Shown here: one piece after another, positions 1 through 11,360 of the stretch
How the letters are laid out: each line of letters opens with the position of its first letter
Position numbering within the stretch: position 1 is the first letter of the stretch
Source: Choricystis sp. odSpoLacu1
Lineage: Eukaryota; Chlorophyta; Trebouxiophyceae
Assembly (NCBI GenBank): GCA_958009055.1
Contig: OY253653.1
Location: 930,001-994,000 of the forward strand
Length of the DNA stretch: 64,000 nucleotides
Direction: 5' to 3'
Notes under the pieces: model-generated
Seen by the model: only the letters and a program-made list of their open reading frames with translations
The model's database searches: none
What the model was told of the DNA's origin: nothing
Translations under genes and position numbers: made by a program

Positions 1-775
1 CAGCTGGGCCGCCAGGAAGGCGCCCAGCACGGCGTACGAGGCGTCGCCCCCCGGGGCGCGGCGGCCGGCGTGCACGTGTCGAATGCCGGTCGCGCGTTTG
101 GGCCACGCCAGGTAAGCCCCATACACATAGAACAGGGCCAGGTGGGCACGGGCTGCGGTGGCGCCGTGAGCGGACGCCCAGGAGCGGGCGGTGGTGAGGG
201 CGGTGGTGAGGGTGGCGCGCAGCGGGGAAGGTGCTGGTGTGGCAGCAGCCGGCACGTCTCGCCGGCGCGGCGGCCACGCGTCACTGCCGCCGCTGGCACC
301 CCCGTCCAGCATATAAGGCACCGCCGTGCGCAGCAGCACGTAGGCGGCCCGCCGGGCGGGGCCGGGGGGAGCGCCAGCAGCAGAGGCGGCGACGCCTCCA
401 CGACCCCCACCCCCTGCCACCTGCACCAAATCACAGTACTCCTCCCCTGGTGTCGCCACCCCGACTCCCGTCGTCAGGCCGTGGTACAGCAGGGTGGCTG
501 CCGCCCGCGCCTCGCGCGACCAGGCAGCTGCCGTCGCCGGCCCCGCAACGCGGCGGCTGGCGTCGGCCAGGGAGTCGCCCAGGGCGCGTTCGTAGGCGTC
601 ATCCTTTTGGGAGGCGCGCACCAGGTCGGGGGCGGAGGCCAGGGGGAAGGGTGGCGGGGCGCTGGGGGGTGGGGAGGGGGGGATGTCAGCATGGAGAAGG
701 ACAGCACCACACACCCATGTGCGCGCCCGCCCGGTGTTCACCCGCCCTCACTCAACACACTCACTCTTCGGCCAT
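1..775 (-). CDS. PEX10: Peroxisome biogenesis factor 10 (PEX10), N-terminal part
   Basis: Peroxisomal membrane E3 ubiquitin ligase subunit that helps recycle the import receptor PEX5. Exon 1 is 775-765 (codes MAED with the next exon); intron 764-662 starts GTGAGTG and ends CAG; exon 2 runs from 661 off the left edge. The protein has the family signatures RASQKDDAYERAL near the N-terminus, LTTGVGVATPGEEYCD in the middle and the helical stretch AHLALFYVYGAYLAWPKR followed by TGIRHV, which matches the PEX10 membrane domain. The C-terminal RING finger would lie outside the window, so the gene is cut by the edge rather than broken. The start was chosen because the four-codon first exon joins in frame to the conserved part. 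Confidence 0.88.
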
Positions 776-957
776 GGTCGTGTGTGGTGTGGGGAGTGCG
801 CCGCGCGCCACGCGCGAGACGGAAAAAGAGAAACGCGAGAGTGTTTTTTTTTTTTTTCGCTCACTCCCGAGCCAGAAAAGCGTGTTCCGCCCTGGGGTGG
901 GGCTCCGCGAATTCGCCTCTGCACACCCTTCTCTCACCCGCGTCTCACACCCCACAA

Positions 958-2229
958 ATGCGACAGGGCACAGCCCTGCCCGCGCGCGCCGCGCCCGCGT
1001 GCGCGCCGCGCGCCGTGCCGCGTGCGCCGCCCACCGGCGCGTGCCCCCGCCGCGGCGACGTGGCGGTTGTGCGGGTGAGTGTGTGAGAGAGGAATACGCG
1101 CGCGAATTGGTGGTGGGGTGAAGGGTGGATGCTGTGCGACGGGCGGGAGGCGAGAGCGCGTCGGCCCCCTCGACCGCCCTCGACCACCACGGCGGCCCGC
1201 GTGTCGGCGTTCTGGCTGTGTGGCCCGCCGACACGCCGACACCGCCACACTCTCCCCGCCATCGGCCCTCATTGCGAGTCGACATGCCTTTCCCATCTGC
1301 GCAAAACAGACACGCACCACGCCCACACCCGCCCACAAAAACAAAACACACACCCTCCGCAGGTCATCCCGCAACTCGGCGCCGACGGCCGCAAGGCGCC
1401 GCCCGACCTGCCCTCATTCCTACTGAAGGAGAGGATCGTGTACTTGGTGAGCGTGGATGGCGTGTGTGGGGAGGAGGAGGAGGCGGTGAGAGATGGGGAA
1501 GCACAACGCGAAGAAGGCACCCGCCCTCACCTCCCCACCACCACTCCCCACAGGGCATGGCCCTCGTCCCCTCCGTCACCGAACTCCTGGTGGCGGAGAT
1601 GCTGTACCTGCAGTACGATGACCCCCGCAAACCCATCTACCTCTACATCAACTCTGCGGGCGTGGTCGGAGGGAAACGTGGCTCCCGCCTCGGCTACGAA
1701 ACCGAAGCCCTCTCCATCTACGACACCATGCGCCACGTCAAGCCCCCCATCCGCACGCTGTGCGTGGGGACGGCGTACGGGGAGGCGGCGCTGCTGCTGG
1801 CGGCGGGGGAGAAGGGGACACGCGCGGCGCTGCCGTCGGCGTCCATCATGTTGAGGCAGCCGATGCAGCGGTATGCTCAAATGCAGGCATCCGACGTGGA
1901 CATCTACAGGAAGGAGATGAGGAAGACGAAGGCCAAGCTGGTGAGTAGTGTGGGAGTAGTGTGGGAGGAGAGAGAGAGAGAGAGAGAGAGAAACACGCAT
2001 CATCATTCCAACCAACACCACCACCCCACCACCACCACCACAGTTCGCCCTCCTCGCCTACAACACCGGCCAAGACGTGGAGCAGCTCAACGCCGACCTG
2101 GCGCGGCCCAAGTATCTGGACCCCTACCAAGCGATTGATTATGGAGTGATCGACCGCGTGCTGACAGACGATGATGATGCGACGCGGGCGATGGTGCGGT
2201 CGAGTGACTTCAACACGGACAGGGCGTGA
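958..2229 (+). CDS. CLPR4: Plastid Clp protease inactive subunit, ClpR4-like
   Basis: Non-catalytic ring subunit of the plastid-stroma ClpPR core. Exons are 958-1074, 1363-1446, 1554-1940 and 2044-2229, all joined in phase 0. Residues 1-39 are an Arg/Ala/Pro-rich, acid-free transit peptide. The Clp fold follows: LVPSVTELLVAEMLYLQYDD, KPIYLYINSAG and LCVGTAYGEAALLLAAG. The active-site Ser of GQAASMG is Gly here (GTAYGEA) and the catalytic His of the IMIHQP region is Arg (IMLRQP), so the protein is inactive, as expected for ClpR. The wording of the strands resembles ClpR4 more than ClpR1 or ClpR3; the paralogue assignment is less certain than the family. Confidence 0.87.
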
Positions 2230-2328
2230 GAGAGAGAGAGAGAGTGGGCGTGTGTGTGTGTCAAAGCTTTCTTCTCATTGCTTACCCAAAAAACCAATTC
2301 TCAAAAACTGCCTCTTCTGCCCCCACTC

Positions 2329-3598
2329 TCACTGCGACGCCTTGCGCAACCGCGTCAACAGACCGTTGGCCGGCTTGCCATCCACAGCAGCAGGCAGCCT
2401 GGCGTCGCACCAAGCAACAATATCAGCGTGAATCTGATCAGACCCAGGCTCCCGCGTCAGCACGTGCCACCGCCCCGGCATGATGCGCACCGTTTTGTCG
2501 TTGGAGTAGGCACGCGCTCCCAACGCCACAGTCCCAGCAGGCTCGGTCAATGTGTCTGCGTCGCCGTGAAACGCGAGAAAAGGGAAGGTGACGCTTTCGA
2601 GGCGGGTGCCGAGTGTCGCCGTCACGCGCAGGTACTCCACCGCGTTGCGGGCGCGCGTGGGAAAGTGGGCGCACAACGGGTCGTTGTCCCACAGCGCCTG
2701 CAGGGCAGGGTGGAGCGTGTTCTTGGGCATGCGGGCGACGGGGAGAGAGGGGACGAGCCAGGAGATGAGGCCAGCGACGTGCACTAACAACGCGTTCAAA
2801 CCGCGCTTGGCCACCGCATCAATGGACAGCATGGGGGCCAGCAGCACGACGCCCGCAAACGCGTGGGGGGCCCTCTGGGCGGCGTGCAGCGAGATGCAGC
2901 CGCCGAGGGAGACGCCGACGAGGAAGGTGGGGAGGCCCGCCCGCACGCCCGGGGCGGCACCGCCATGGTGCAGGGCATCAGCAAAAGCCAGCACGTCGTC
3001 CACATAGTCGTCAAACCGGTCCACATAGTTGCGCAGGCCGGACGCGGTGTGGGCGGAGGGCGGGCCGCGGTGCGCGCCCGCGTCGGGAGAAGCAACACCG
3101 TCCGAGAAGCCGCACCCACGGTTGTCGATGCCGGCCACGGTGTAGCTGGCCGCATTCCAAGCGGCCGCCCACGAGTTGGCGTAGGTCGGGGGGGTGCCAG
3201 CAGCCTAGGTAGGGTGGGGAAGGGGAGGGTGGGTTTCTGTCCGATCCCCCAGTGTCCTCCTGCATCCCCCTTTTTGCGTTCTTCTCCCAGCACACACTCT
3301 CTCTCCACTCCCTTACCTCGATCGCCAACACTTCGTGCATCAGGTAGGACCCGTGCCCATGCACAAACAGAATGACTCCCTTGGCCTCCCCCTCCGCCGG
3401 CCACACATACGACGCCAGCCGCAGCCCCACCCCGGGCGCGCCCGCCGGGTAGAAGGGGCGAGCCACGCCGTGGGATCCCAGGGCGGCGTCGGAGGGGGCG
3501 CCGGTGAAGAGGTGGGCCGCACCAAACGCGGCGCCCGCGGCGGTCACTTGGGGGGGGACGACCGAGTCGGTGAGGGGGGGGCCGAAGCGGGGGTCCAT
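2329..3598 (-). CDS. Monoacylglycerol-lipase-like alpha/beta hydrolase
   Basis: Serine hydrolase of the monoglyceride lipase/caffeoylshikimate-esterase group. Exon 1 is 3598-3317 and exon 2 is 3204-2329, joined in phase 0 across a 112-base intron (GTAAGG...TAG). An oxyanion-hole motif LFVHGHGSY sits near residue 80. The nucleophile elbow LVGVSLGGCISL (GxSxG) is in the middle. The acid (FHGDADTLTEP) and the His (GRWHVLTREPG) are near the C-terminus in the correct order. The predicted protein is about 385 residues, a little longer than usual because of the N-terminal extension. The substrate cannot be fixed; other lysolipid or ester substrates are possible. It is tail-to-tail with CLPR4, only about 100 bases away. 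Confidence 0.8.
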
Positions 3599-3802
3599 GT
3601 TGGTTGTGGTGGGGTGAGAGGCTGGTGCGATGTGGGGCGCGCAACAAGCGCGGTCGGCGGCGGAGGGGAAGGTCGCTGCGCCAATTGGTCGTGCGGCGTT
3701 GCTTCGCTCACACTTTCTCAAGGCGTTTCTTTTTCTGTGTGCCCGCGGGCGCTCACACACGCGCGCGCACACACAACACACACACACACACACTCCCACA
3801 CC

Positions 3803-5870
3803 ATGCTGTCCCGCACCGCGACCGCCCTGGCGGCGCGCGCCGTGACGGTCGCGGGCGCGCGCGCGCTCGCGTCTCTGCCCGCGGTCGCCGACGCGGAGTC
3901 GCCCTTCCTGCGGTTTGCATCGCCCGCGCCCGCCAACGTGGACCTGACGCCCGCGCTGGCGGGGCTGCCGGAGACCAAGGTGTGGGGGAGGGAGGGGAGG
4001 GCAGGACGGTGAAAACACGCGGCGCCCCAGGGGAGGGGGCGATGGGCGGACGCGCGCTGCGTGCCAGCTCGGAGTGGCGCGCCCGCCTGCCTCTGCCCTG
4101 CCCAACGCGACCGCCGCACTGGCTTGCACTGAAAGGGGGAGGTGCCAGGGGCGGGACCGCAGCTGAGAGACGGGGGAGAGAGAGGGTGACGCGCACACGC
4201 GGCGGCCATCCGTGTGGCGCCCTGCAATTGTGCCCCTCCTCACACACACACACGCCCACACTCTCCCACACGCCCGCCTGCCTCTGCCCTGCCCAACGCG
4301 ACCGCCGCACTGGCCTGCACTGAAAGGGGGAGGTGCCAGGGGCGGGACCGCAGCTGAGAGACGGGGGAGAGAGAGGGTGACGCGCACACGCGGCGGCCAT
4401 CCGTGTGGCGCCCTGCAATTGTGCCCCTCCTCACACACACACACGCCCACACTCTCCCACACGCCCACACACACAGGTCACCACCCTGCCCAACGGCCTG
4501 CGCGTCGCGTCCGAGGCGCTGCCCCACGCGGAGACGGCGACGGTGGGCGTGTGGATCGACGCGGGGTCGCGCTACGAGTCCGCCGCCACCAACGGGGCGG
4601 CCCACTTTCTGGAGCACATGGCGTTCAAGGGGACGACGGTGAGAGAGTGTGTGAAGAGAGAGAGGAAAACGGCGCAGGGGGAGGCTTGCCCTCGACTCAC
4701 CTCAACCCACCCTCCACCACCTCTCAGTCCCGCGACGCGCGCGCCCTGGAACAAGAAGTCGAGGACATGGGCGGCCACCTGAACGCGTACACGTCCCGCG
4801 AGCAGACAGCCTACTATGCTCGTGTGCCAGCAGCCAAGCTGTCGACCGCTGTCGACATCCTGTCCGACATCCTGCAGCGCTCCCGCCTCGACGCCGCCGC
4901 CGTCGAGCGCGAGCGCGACGTCATCCTGCGCGAGGCTCAGGAGGTGGAGGGCGTGCCCGAGGAGGTCGTGTTTGACCACCTGCATGCGACCGCGTTCCAG
5001 CGCACGCCGCTCGGGCGCACGATCCTGGGGCCCGCCGCCAACATTCGGTCCCTCACCCGGGACGACCTCGCCTCCTACATCGCCGCCAGCTACATCGCCC
5101 CCCGCATGGTGGTGGCGGCGGCGGGCGCGGTCGACCACGGCGCCCTGGTGGAGCTGGCCAAGAAGGCTTTCGGAGGGTTGCCGACGGGCGGCGCGCGCAC
5201 GGCCGACCTGGTCAAAGCGTCGCCCGCCCACTTCACCGGCTCTGAAGTGCGCGTCCGCGACCCCGACATGGACAAAGTCCACTTTGCGGTCGCGTTCAAG
5301 GGTGCCTCCTGGTCCGACCCGGATGCAGTCCCCCTCATGGTGGCGCAATCGATGCTGGGTGCATGGGACGCGGCGTCCGGCGCGGGCGACGCGGCCTCCC
5401 CCCCCCTCGCCCAACGCGTCGCGGCCAACGGCCTGGCCGACTCCTACATGGCCTTCAACACAAACTATGCGGACGCGGGCCTGTTTGGCGTGTACGCCAC
5501 CGCGGACGCGGGCGGCCACGTGGACGACCTGGCGTGGGCCATCATGAGGGACGTCGCGTCCCTCGCCTACACCGTCGACGCCTCCTCCCTCGCCCGCGGC
5601 AAGGCCGCCCTCAAAGCCTCCCTCCTGTACGCCGCCGACGGGCCCGCCGGCATCGCGGAAGAGATTGGGAGGCAGCTGCTGGTGTATGGGCGGCGCGTGC
5701 CGCTGGCCGAAATGTTTGCGCGCATCGATGCCGTGACGCCCGCCGTCATTCAAGCCGCTGCCCAACGCTTCATCTGTGACAACGACGTCGCCATCGCGGC
5801 CCTGGGAGACACGCAGAACCTGCCGGACTACACCTACTTCCGGCGCCGCACGTACATGCTGCGCTATTGA
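3803..5870 (+). CDS. Mitochondrial processing peptidase beta subunit
   Basis: Zinc endopeptidase (M16 family) that removes mitochondrial presequences; in plants and many algae it is also the core 1 subunit of the cytochrome bc1 complex. Exons are 3803-3979, 4477-4638 and 4728-5870, giving about 493 residues, normal for the family. The first 40 residues are an Arg/Ala presequence. The zinc motif HFLEH lies at residues 102-106, with the distal Glu (VILRE) near 182. [18 protein letters not shown] and a C-terminal tyrosine-rich end follow the beta-MPP pattern rather than alpha-MPP, which lacks the full motif. Intron 1 contains a recent 191-base tandem duplication (see the repeat at 4080). Confidence 0.93.
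4080..4461. repeat. 191-base tandem duplication inside an intron
   Basis: Two adjacent copies, 4080-4270 and 4271-4461, lie in intron 1 of the beta-MPP gene. They look identical apart from one T/C difference in the middle (GGCTTGC against GGCCTGC). Each ends in the CA-rich tract that precedes the splice acceptor, but only the material after the second copy carries the AG used. Near-identity indicates a recent duplication. Confidence 0.93.
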
Positions 5871-6075
5871 GTGTGGGGGGTCGGAAGGGAGAGAGAGTGG
5901 TGGTGGTGGGGTGACGACAAAACAACACGTGTAGGGGGAGGTTTTTGTGCGCCCACTTCTTCTTTTTCCTTTTTCTGTGATGTTTCCTTGGTGCAAAGAA
6001 AAGGCGTGCGTGTGCTGAGCACGGCGGAGGAAAAAACAAATCAAGTTCAGTGTCTTTTTGCACCATCTCTTCATC

Positions 6076-7620
6076 TCACCCACCCGCCCTCAACCGCTTG
6101 CCGTGCGCCACTTCAGCCGCCGTGCGGTCCCTCTTTTTAACAGCACTCCTGTCGACGCCATGGCTCAGCCCAGCGTGCGCCCCCGCGCGGCGCACGCGCA
6201 CGCGCGCGCTGCCGCCACCCACTCTCACGCACACCTGCTGCCGCCCCAGCGAGTCGGTGGTGACGCCCGCCCGCCCGCCTGTCGCCTCCACCAGGGCGGC
6301 AAACGCGGCGTCCGCGTCGCCGGGGGTGGAGAACACGAGGAACGTTTTGGAGGGGCCGCCCGCGTCGGCGACGGAGAGCGCGGGCGCCAGCGCGGTCGGC
6401 GCGACGGCCGACAGTGCAGCCACCGCGTCGACCGGGGTCATGCCGGCAGGCATGCCATGGACTAACAATCTGCTCAGTTCTTCCCGGGTCAGCTGCACTT
6501 TGGGTGGCGGCAGCAGGCGCCGCCCCGTGGCGCCGCACACAGCAGCCGCTGCAAGCGACGGCACACCCGCTGCCGACGCGGCCGCCAGCGCCAGCATGGC
6601 GGCCGCGGCCGCATCTTTTTCACAGCAGTGAGCGGCTCCAGCTGCGCGCAACGGGGGCCCTCCCACGACGGCGGCATGCAAGTCTGCGAGCGACGGCGCG
6701 GCGCGTGGCAGGCCCTCCCACCCATAGCACAGCGCGGTGTCGATGACGCGGGGGGCGCGGCCCAGGGCCAGCTGCAGGGCGGCCACATCGTGGTGCAGGG
6801 CGTGGCCGATCAGGACGGGGGGAGGGGCGCCCGTGGCGGCCGCGGCGGTGGCTGCGGCGGAGAGTGCTGCCGCGACCGCCTTGGCCGCGCTGCGCCGGGC
6901 AAAGGGGGCGGCCACGAGCGCACCCGGCCCCAGCCCCGTGATGGCGGGTCGCCAGTTGGTGATGGTGGCTTTGGGGCGGACGGCGGCAGAGAGCACGGTG
7001 TCGATGGCGGCCGCGCCAGCGGTTGACATGACAGCGGCGCCCGCGTCACCGGCCGCCGCGTCGGCGCCATCACCACCACTGCCACCAGCCCGCCACCGCA
7101 CCGCTACCAGCGCCACCCGCACCACGTCCGTGGTGGAGGCATCCGTCTCCACCATCTCGCAGTCCAGGGCCAGCAGGGGTGGCGGGTGGGCGCCGGAGAG
7201 TGTGGCGGCGTCACCAGGCGGCGCCGCCACGCTCGGGGCGGCCACCCAGCCCGCATCCCCAGTCAAGGGGCGGATGTTGAGTTCGTTGTAGCGTGGGTGG
7301 GCTGCCGAGGCGCGGACCAGGGCCTCGATGGCCGCCGCGTCCGCGGCGCCCGGAGCGCGCGGCGGGGGCGCGGATGATGATGGCGGCGCCTCCGCGACGG
7401 CTGGGGCCTCCACCGCCGCCACCAGCCGCTCCCCGCGACGACTGTCTGCAGCCAGCGCGTCCGCGAACGAGCGCAGCAGGGACGCGGGCGCGCGGGCGGG
7501 GTCGGCGTGCGCGCCGCCCGCCGCATCGACGTGGGCGTGCCACCTCTCTTTCAGCCTGGCGTCCCGCTGACTGGCTTTGACCAGGTCTTCAAGAGCGGCG
7601 CGGGGCAGGGTTTGGGCCAT
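6076..7620 (-). CDS. DEDDh 3'-5' exoribonuclease, small RNA degrading nuclease (SDN)/REXO-like
   Basis: Single-exon gene of 514 residues. The exonuclease core starts at LLALDCEMVET, whose Asp and Glu are the first two metal ligands. PVLIGHALHHDVAALQ supplies the next Asp and HCCEKDAAAAAM the final His and Asp, giving the DEDDh set. HPRYNELNIRPL upstream of the core and a weak RRM-like fold after it (TFLVFSTPGDADAAFAALVE) match SDN and REXO5-type proteins. A basic tail (VKKRDR, GKRLRAGG) suggests nuclear location. SDN enzymes trim methylated small RNAs in plants, and REXO relatives trim snRNA and snoRNA; the sequence alone does not decide the substrate. Confidence 0.77.
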   Translation of the reverse strand: MAQTLPRAALEDLVKASQRDARLKERWHAHVDAAGGAHADPARAPASLLRSFADALAADSRRGERLVAAVEAPAVAEAPPSSSAPPPRAPGAADAAAIEALVRASAAHPRYNELNIRPLTGDAGWVAAPSVAAPPGDAATLSGAHPPPLLALDCEMVETDASTTDVVRVALVAVRWRAGGSGGDGADAAAGDAGAAVMSTAGAAAIDTVLSAAVRPKATITNWRPAITGLGPGALVAAPFARRSAAKAVAAALSAAATAAAATGAPPPVLIGHALHHDVAALQLALGRAPRVIDTALCYGWEGLPRAAPSLADLHAAVVGGPPLRAAGAAHCCEKDAAAAAMLALAAASAAGVPSLAAAAVCGATGRRLLPPPKVQLTREELSRLLVHGMPAGMTPVDAVAALSAVAPTALAPALSVADAGGPSKTFLVFSTPGDADAAFAALVEATGGRAGVTTDSLGRQQVCVRVGGGSARVRVRRAGAHAGLSHGVDRSAVKKRDRTAAEVAHGKRLRAGG

Positions 7621-7838
7621 AGTAAAATGTTGAGAGGAGGAGGGAGAGGGCGGAAAACACCGCGGCCGCAGAGAATGCAGCCGCAGTCTGTGTCGGCCTT
7701 TTTTCTGCTGCTGCTTGTTTAACGCCCGCCGGCTGGCGGGGGCGTGTCTTCCCGCCCCGTCACCAACGACACACAGCGCCCTCCGACACACACACGCCAC
7801 AAAACGGCTGGACACACACACACACACTGCTCACAGCC

Positions 7839-9491
7839 ATGGGGTCACGCTTTGCGTCGCCGCCGCTCGCCGCGCTGGCGGGCGTGTGCGCGTGGGCGGC
7901 GGTGGGTATCTCGATGTGGCAGGTGTGTGTGTGTGTGGAGTGAGAGACGTCTGCTGCGTCATGGAGGCGGCGAGGCGGCGTGCGTGTGAGAGAGGGCGGG
8001 GAGGAACCTCTCTCGCGAATGGGCATCGCGCGCGCCCGACACAAAAAGCCGACACTGCCCCCCACTCCCTCCCCCACACACACTCCCAGATCATCTCCCA
8101 CTTGCGCTCCTACACCCAGCCCACGTACCAGCGCTACATCGTGCGCATCGTGTTCACGGTGCCCGTGTTCGCGGTCACCTCCTTCTTTTCTCTGTTGTTT
8201 TGCAAGGCTGCCGTCTACTTTGAGGCGGTGCGCGGATGGTGAGTAGTTGGCTTGGTTTGGATGGGGAGGGACGAGGGATAGCAAGCACATAAAATGCAGG
8301 CACCCACAACACAAACCACCCCACCCTCCCCACTCTCCCAGCTACGAAGCCTTTGTCATCTACAACTTCATGGCTCTCTGCCTGGCCTACGTGGGCGGCC
8401 CCGGCCGCGTCGAGGTGGCCTGTGCAGGCACCGTCCTCGCCCCCTCCCTCGCGCGCTGCACGTGCTGCCTCGCCTCCACCCCCGTCAACGGCGCCTTTGT
8501 GCGGCGCTGCAAGCGGGGAGCGCTGCAGTATGTGCTGCTGAAGCCCGCGCTGGCCATCATCACTGTCGTCCTGGCAGCGCGTGGGCTGTGGCGCGAGGGC
8601 ACGTGGTCTCCCGGGGGCGGCTACTTTTGGGTGCAACTCTCCGCCAACGCCACCGCCACGGTCGCCCTCTACTCCCTGGCCCTGTTCTACTTTGGCGCGC
8701 ACGACCTGCTGGCCCCCCACTCCCCCGTGCTCAAATTTTTGGCGGTGAAAGCCATCGTGTTTGCCACGTTTTGGCAGGGGGTCGCCATCTCCGCCGCCCT
8801 GGCGGCGGGCGGCCTCGCCTCCCCCGACGACGGCAAAGCGTTGCAAGACGGGCTGCTGTGCGTGGAGATGCTGCCTGCCGCGGTGGCGATGGCTGCCGCC
8901 TTTCCTGCCAAGGAGTATCACACGGGGGGTGGTCCCTCTGCAGGCCTCGACGCGGCCGCCGTCTCCCACGCCATCTCCATCCGGGACGTCGTCGCCGACA
9001 CCGTGCACCAGTTTGCGCCCGCCTACCACGACTATGTGCTGTACGATGGTGGCGACGGCGGTGGTGGTGGAGGGGGAGGGGGGAGGGGGAAGGGCACGCC
9101 GCGCACCGCGCGGGCAGCCACCTTCATTGCGGTCGGCCGGGAGACGGCGACCGGGGCGACGCCCGCGGCTCGCCCGGCTGCGGGTGGAGGGCTGCTGGGC
9201 GACGTGGAGTTGGGGGGCGTGCCCCCCGTCCGCGGAGGGCGGCGGCCTCCGCCGTCCCACCTGCCCACCGTCGACGACGGCGATGAAACCACGTCCCTGG
9301 ACGCCGCCAGCGCTGGGGACGCTGGCGGGAACGACTCGCCTCGAGTGGCGGCCGTGGTGGACGCGCCGGCGCCGCCGCCCCCCCGCCGCGCGCGCGGCGG
9401 GCCGCCGCCGGCGCCCACGGCGGCTGCCCCGTTGGCAGAGGGAGGTGAAACCCCCGTGTCGCCCGCATGGCGGGACGTGGACTTGAGGTGA
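7839..9491 (+). CDS. LAZ1/TMEM184-like membrane protein (DUF300)
   Basis: Multi-pass membrane protein of the DUF300/organic solute transporter alpha family; plant LAZ1 sits in the tonoplast and affects brassinosteroid signalling and cell death. Exons are 7839-7922, 8090-8238 and 8342-9491, about 460 residues. Signatures are SHLRSYTQPTYQRYIVRIVF, FEAVRGCYEAFVIYNFMALC spanning the last junction, and the Lys-Pro helix LKPALAIITVVL. The last 150 residues are disordered and rich in Gly, Pro and Ala. A Cys-rich insert (CTCCLAS) follows the third helix, in the position where relatives have Cys residues. The transported molecule is unknown. Confidence 0.85.
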
Positions 9492-9758
9492 CTGTTTTTT
9501 GAGTGGGTGTAGAATGAAACGACTTTTGCGGAGACCTCGGCAGCGCAGAAAACCCTCCCAAAACCCTCTCCTTTTTTGGCGCTCTCTCTCAGCACTCGCC
9601 AACGTGCTTTTACACACGCCACCAAAAAACCAAAAGGTAAGACGCCATCCCCCCGCTCTCTCACAAACAAGTGGTGAAGAAAAAAATGATGGTCAAAAAT
9701 GAAAAGGTAAGTTTTTTTGCCCCTGCAAAACACACACACACAACACACGCACTCCTCC

Positions 9759-10047
9759 TCACCCCTCCAGCGACAGGTCGCGCAGCGCGGCGTACGACAC
9801 CCGGCACGCCGGCCCGTGCGTGGCGCACAGGGACGCCGTCTTCCAGTACACCCCCTTCGCGCCGGGCGGCCGGTTGGCATCAATGGATTCTTGCACCGCC
9901 TTCAGGTTTTGCAACAGTTTGGCCGCGTCAAAGTTGGAGCGACCCATGGCCACGTGCACGTTGCCCGCCTTGTCGGCACGGTACTCCACTTTGCCGCCCT
10001 TGAAGTCGCGCACCGCGGCCGCGACGTCGGGAGTGACCGTCCCCGCT

Positions 10048-10080
<33 letters not shown>

Positions 10081-11176
10081 GCGCGCCCCAGGCGGGCCAC
10101 CTTGGGCATGAGGTCGGGGGTGGCGACCAGCTTGTCAAAGTCCTGAGGGGGGTGGGGGTGTGGAGGTGTGTGGGGAGGGTGTGAGTGTGGAGTGTTTGGG
10201 GTTTGGGAGCCAAAAGGCAAGAAGAAGAGTGATGTGCTGACGTGGGTGACTGCCTCAGTCTCCTCTCCCACCACGCCACTTCCCACTCCACACTTACCAT
10301 CATGCCGCCCGCGATCTGGTCGATCAACTCGTCCTCCCCCACGTAGTCGGCGCCCGCCTCCTTGGCTGCGGCCGCGTCGTCCGCCTTGCAGAGGACGGCC
10401 ACGCGCAGCTCTTTCCCCGTGCCCGCAGGCAGGGACACGGTGGCGCGCAGCTGTTGGTCGGTGTACTTGGGGTCGATGTTGAGGCTGTTGAGTGGGTTGT
10501 GTGAGTGTGCGGGGAGGCAGGAGGGTGAGTGTGGTGGTCGGGAAACACAGACGAAAAACCTCTCCGCTCCACCCACCCCCCTCCCCTCTTTACCCACTCT
10601 CACTCACCGCGCGTGGAACTCCACCGTCTCCGTGTACTTGGCCGTGGACGTGGCCAGCACGGCGGCGATGGCGGCGGCGGGGTCGAGGGCGACCTCTTTG
10701 GAGGGGACCTATGTGTGGAGAGGGTTGGTGGGTGGTGAGACGTGCGAGCGGCGGCCGGCGCTCTCTCTGTGCGTTCCCGCGCCCGCGCGGACCAGCCCTT
10801 CTCCCCTCCCATTCTCCCGGCCCGGACGCGCATTCCAGCCTTGCGCGTCCTGTACAGGGGTGGACTGCCGCAGAGGACCGCAGAGGCGGCACAGGGGGGG
10901 GCGCCATAAACAACCACGCTCGCCCTCTTCTCCAAGCCCCCGATTCGCCGCCCACGCCCTGCGCACCTTGGCCCTGGCCTCTTTGAACCTGCGGCTGCGC
11001 TTCTTCTCCAGCAGCTGAGCGCTGCCGCCCGTCGCCTCGGCAGTGACGATGACGAGGTCGGCGGGTGGTGCGGCCGTCGCGTCGGCCGACGCTGCGCGGC
11101 GCACGACGCGGGCGCGCGTGCCCGAGGGGCGCGCCAGCACGCGGGTGTTGCCCGCAGGCGCGGAGATGCGGTGCAT
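9759..11176 (-). CDS. RPL1: 50S ribosomal protein L1, plastid
   Basis: Large-subunit protein of the plastid ribosome at the L1 stalk. Exons are 11176-10967, 10708-10608, 10484-10298 and 10142-9759, about 293 residues. Residues 1-40 are an Arg/Ala-rich transit peptide. The mature part has [29 protein letters not shown], the L1 signature around [20 protein letters not shown], and [20 protein letters not shown]. These are bacterial-type L1 features, not cytosolic L10a, and with the leader they indicate a plastid protein; a mitochondrial L1 is less likely because of the close bacterial match. Exon phases agree at all three junctions. Confidence 0.92.
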
Positions 11177-11360
11177 TGTTGCCTTTTGAGGTGGGGCGAG
11201 CAGAAGGAGAGGCGGCGCGCGGGGCGGAGGGCGGAGAAACGCCGAGCGAGAGTGGGGCGCCGACGTGTTTTCGTTCCACTACTAGTCGGGCGAATTTCCG
11301 TCCGCCTCTCTCCAAACCAACGCTCGTCCCTTCCCTCCTCTCTCCCCCCCCCCCCCCGCC

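Noticed and set aside
4572..6083. 503-codon minus-strand frame opposite beta-MPP
   Set aside because: Gly/Val/His/Arg-rich antisense shadow; the plus strand encodes the HFLEH zinc peptidase.
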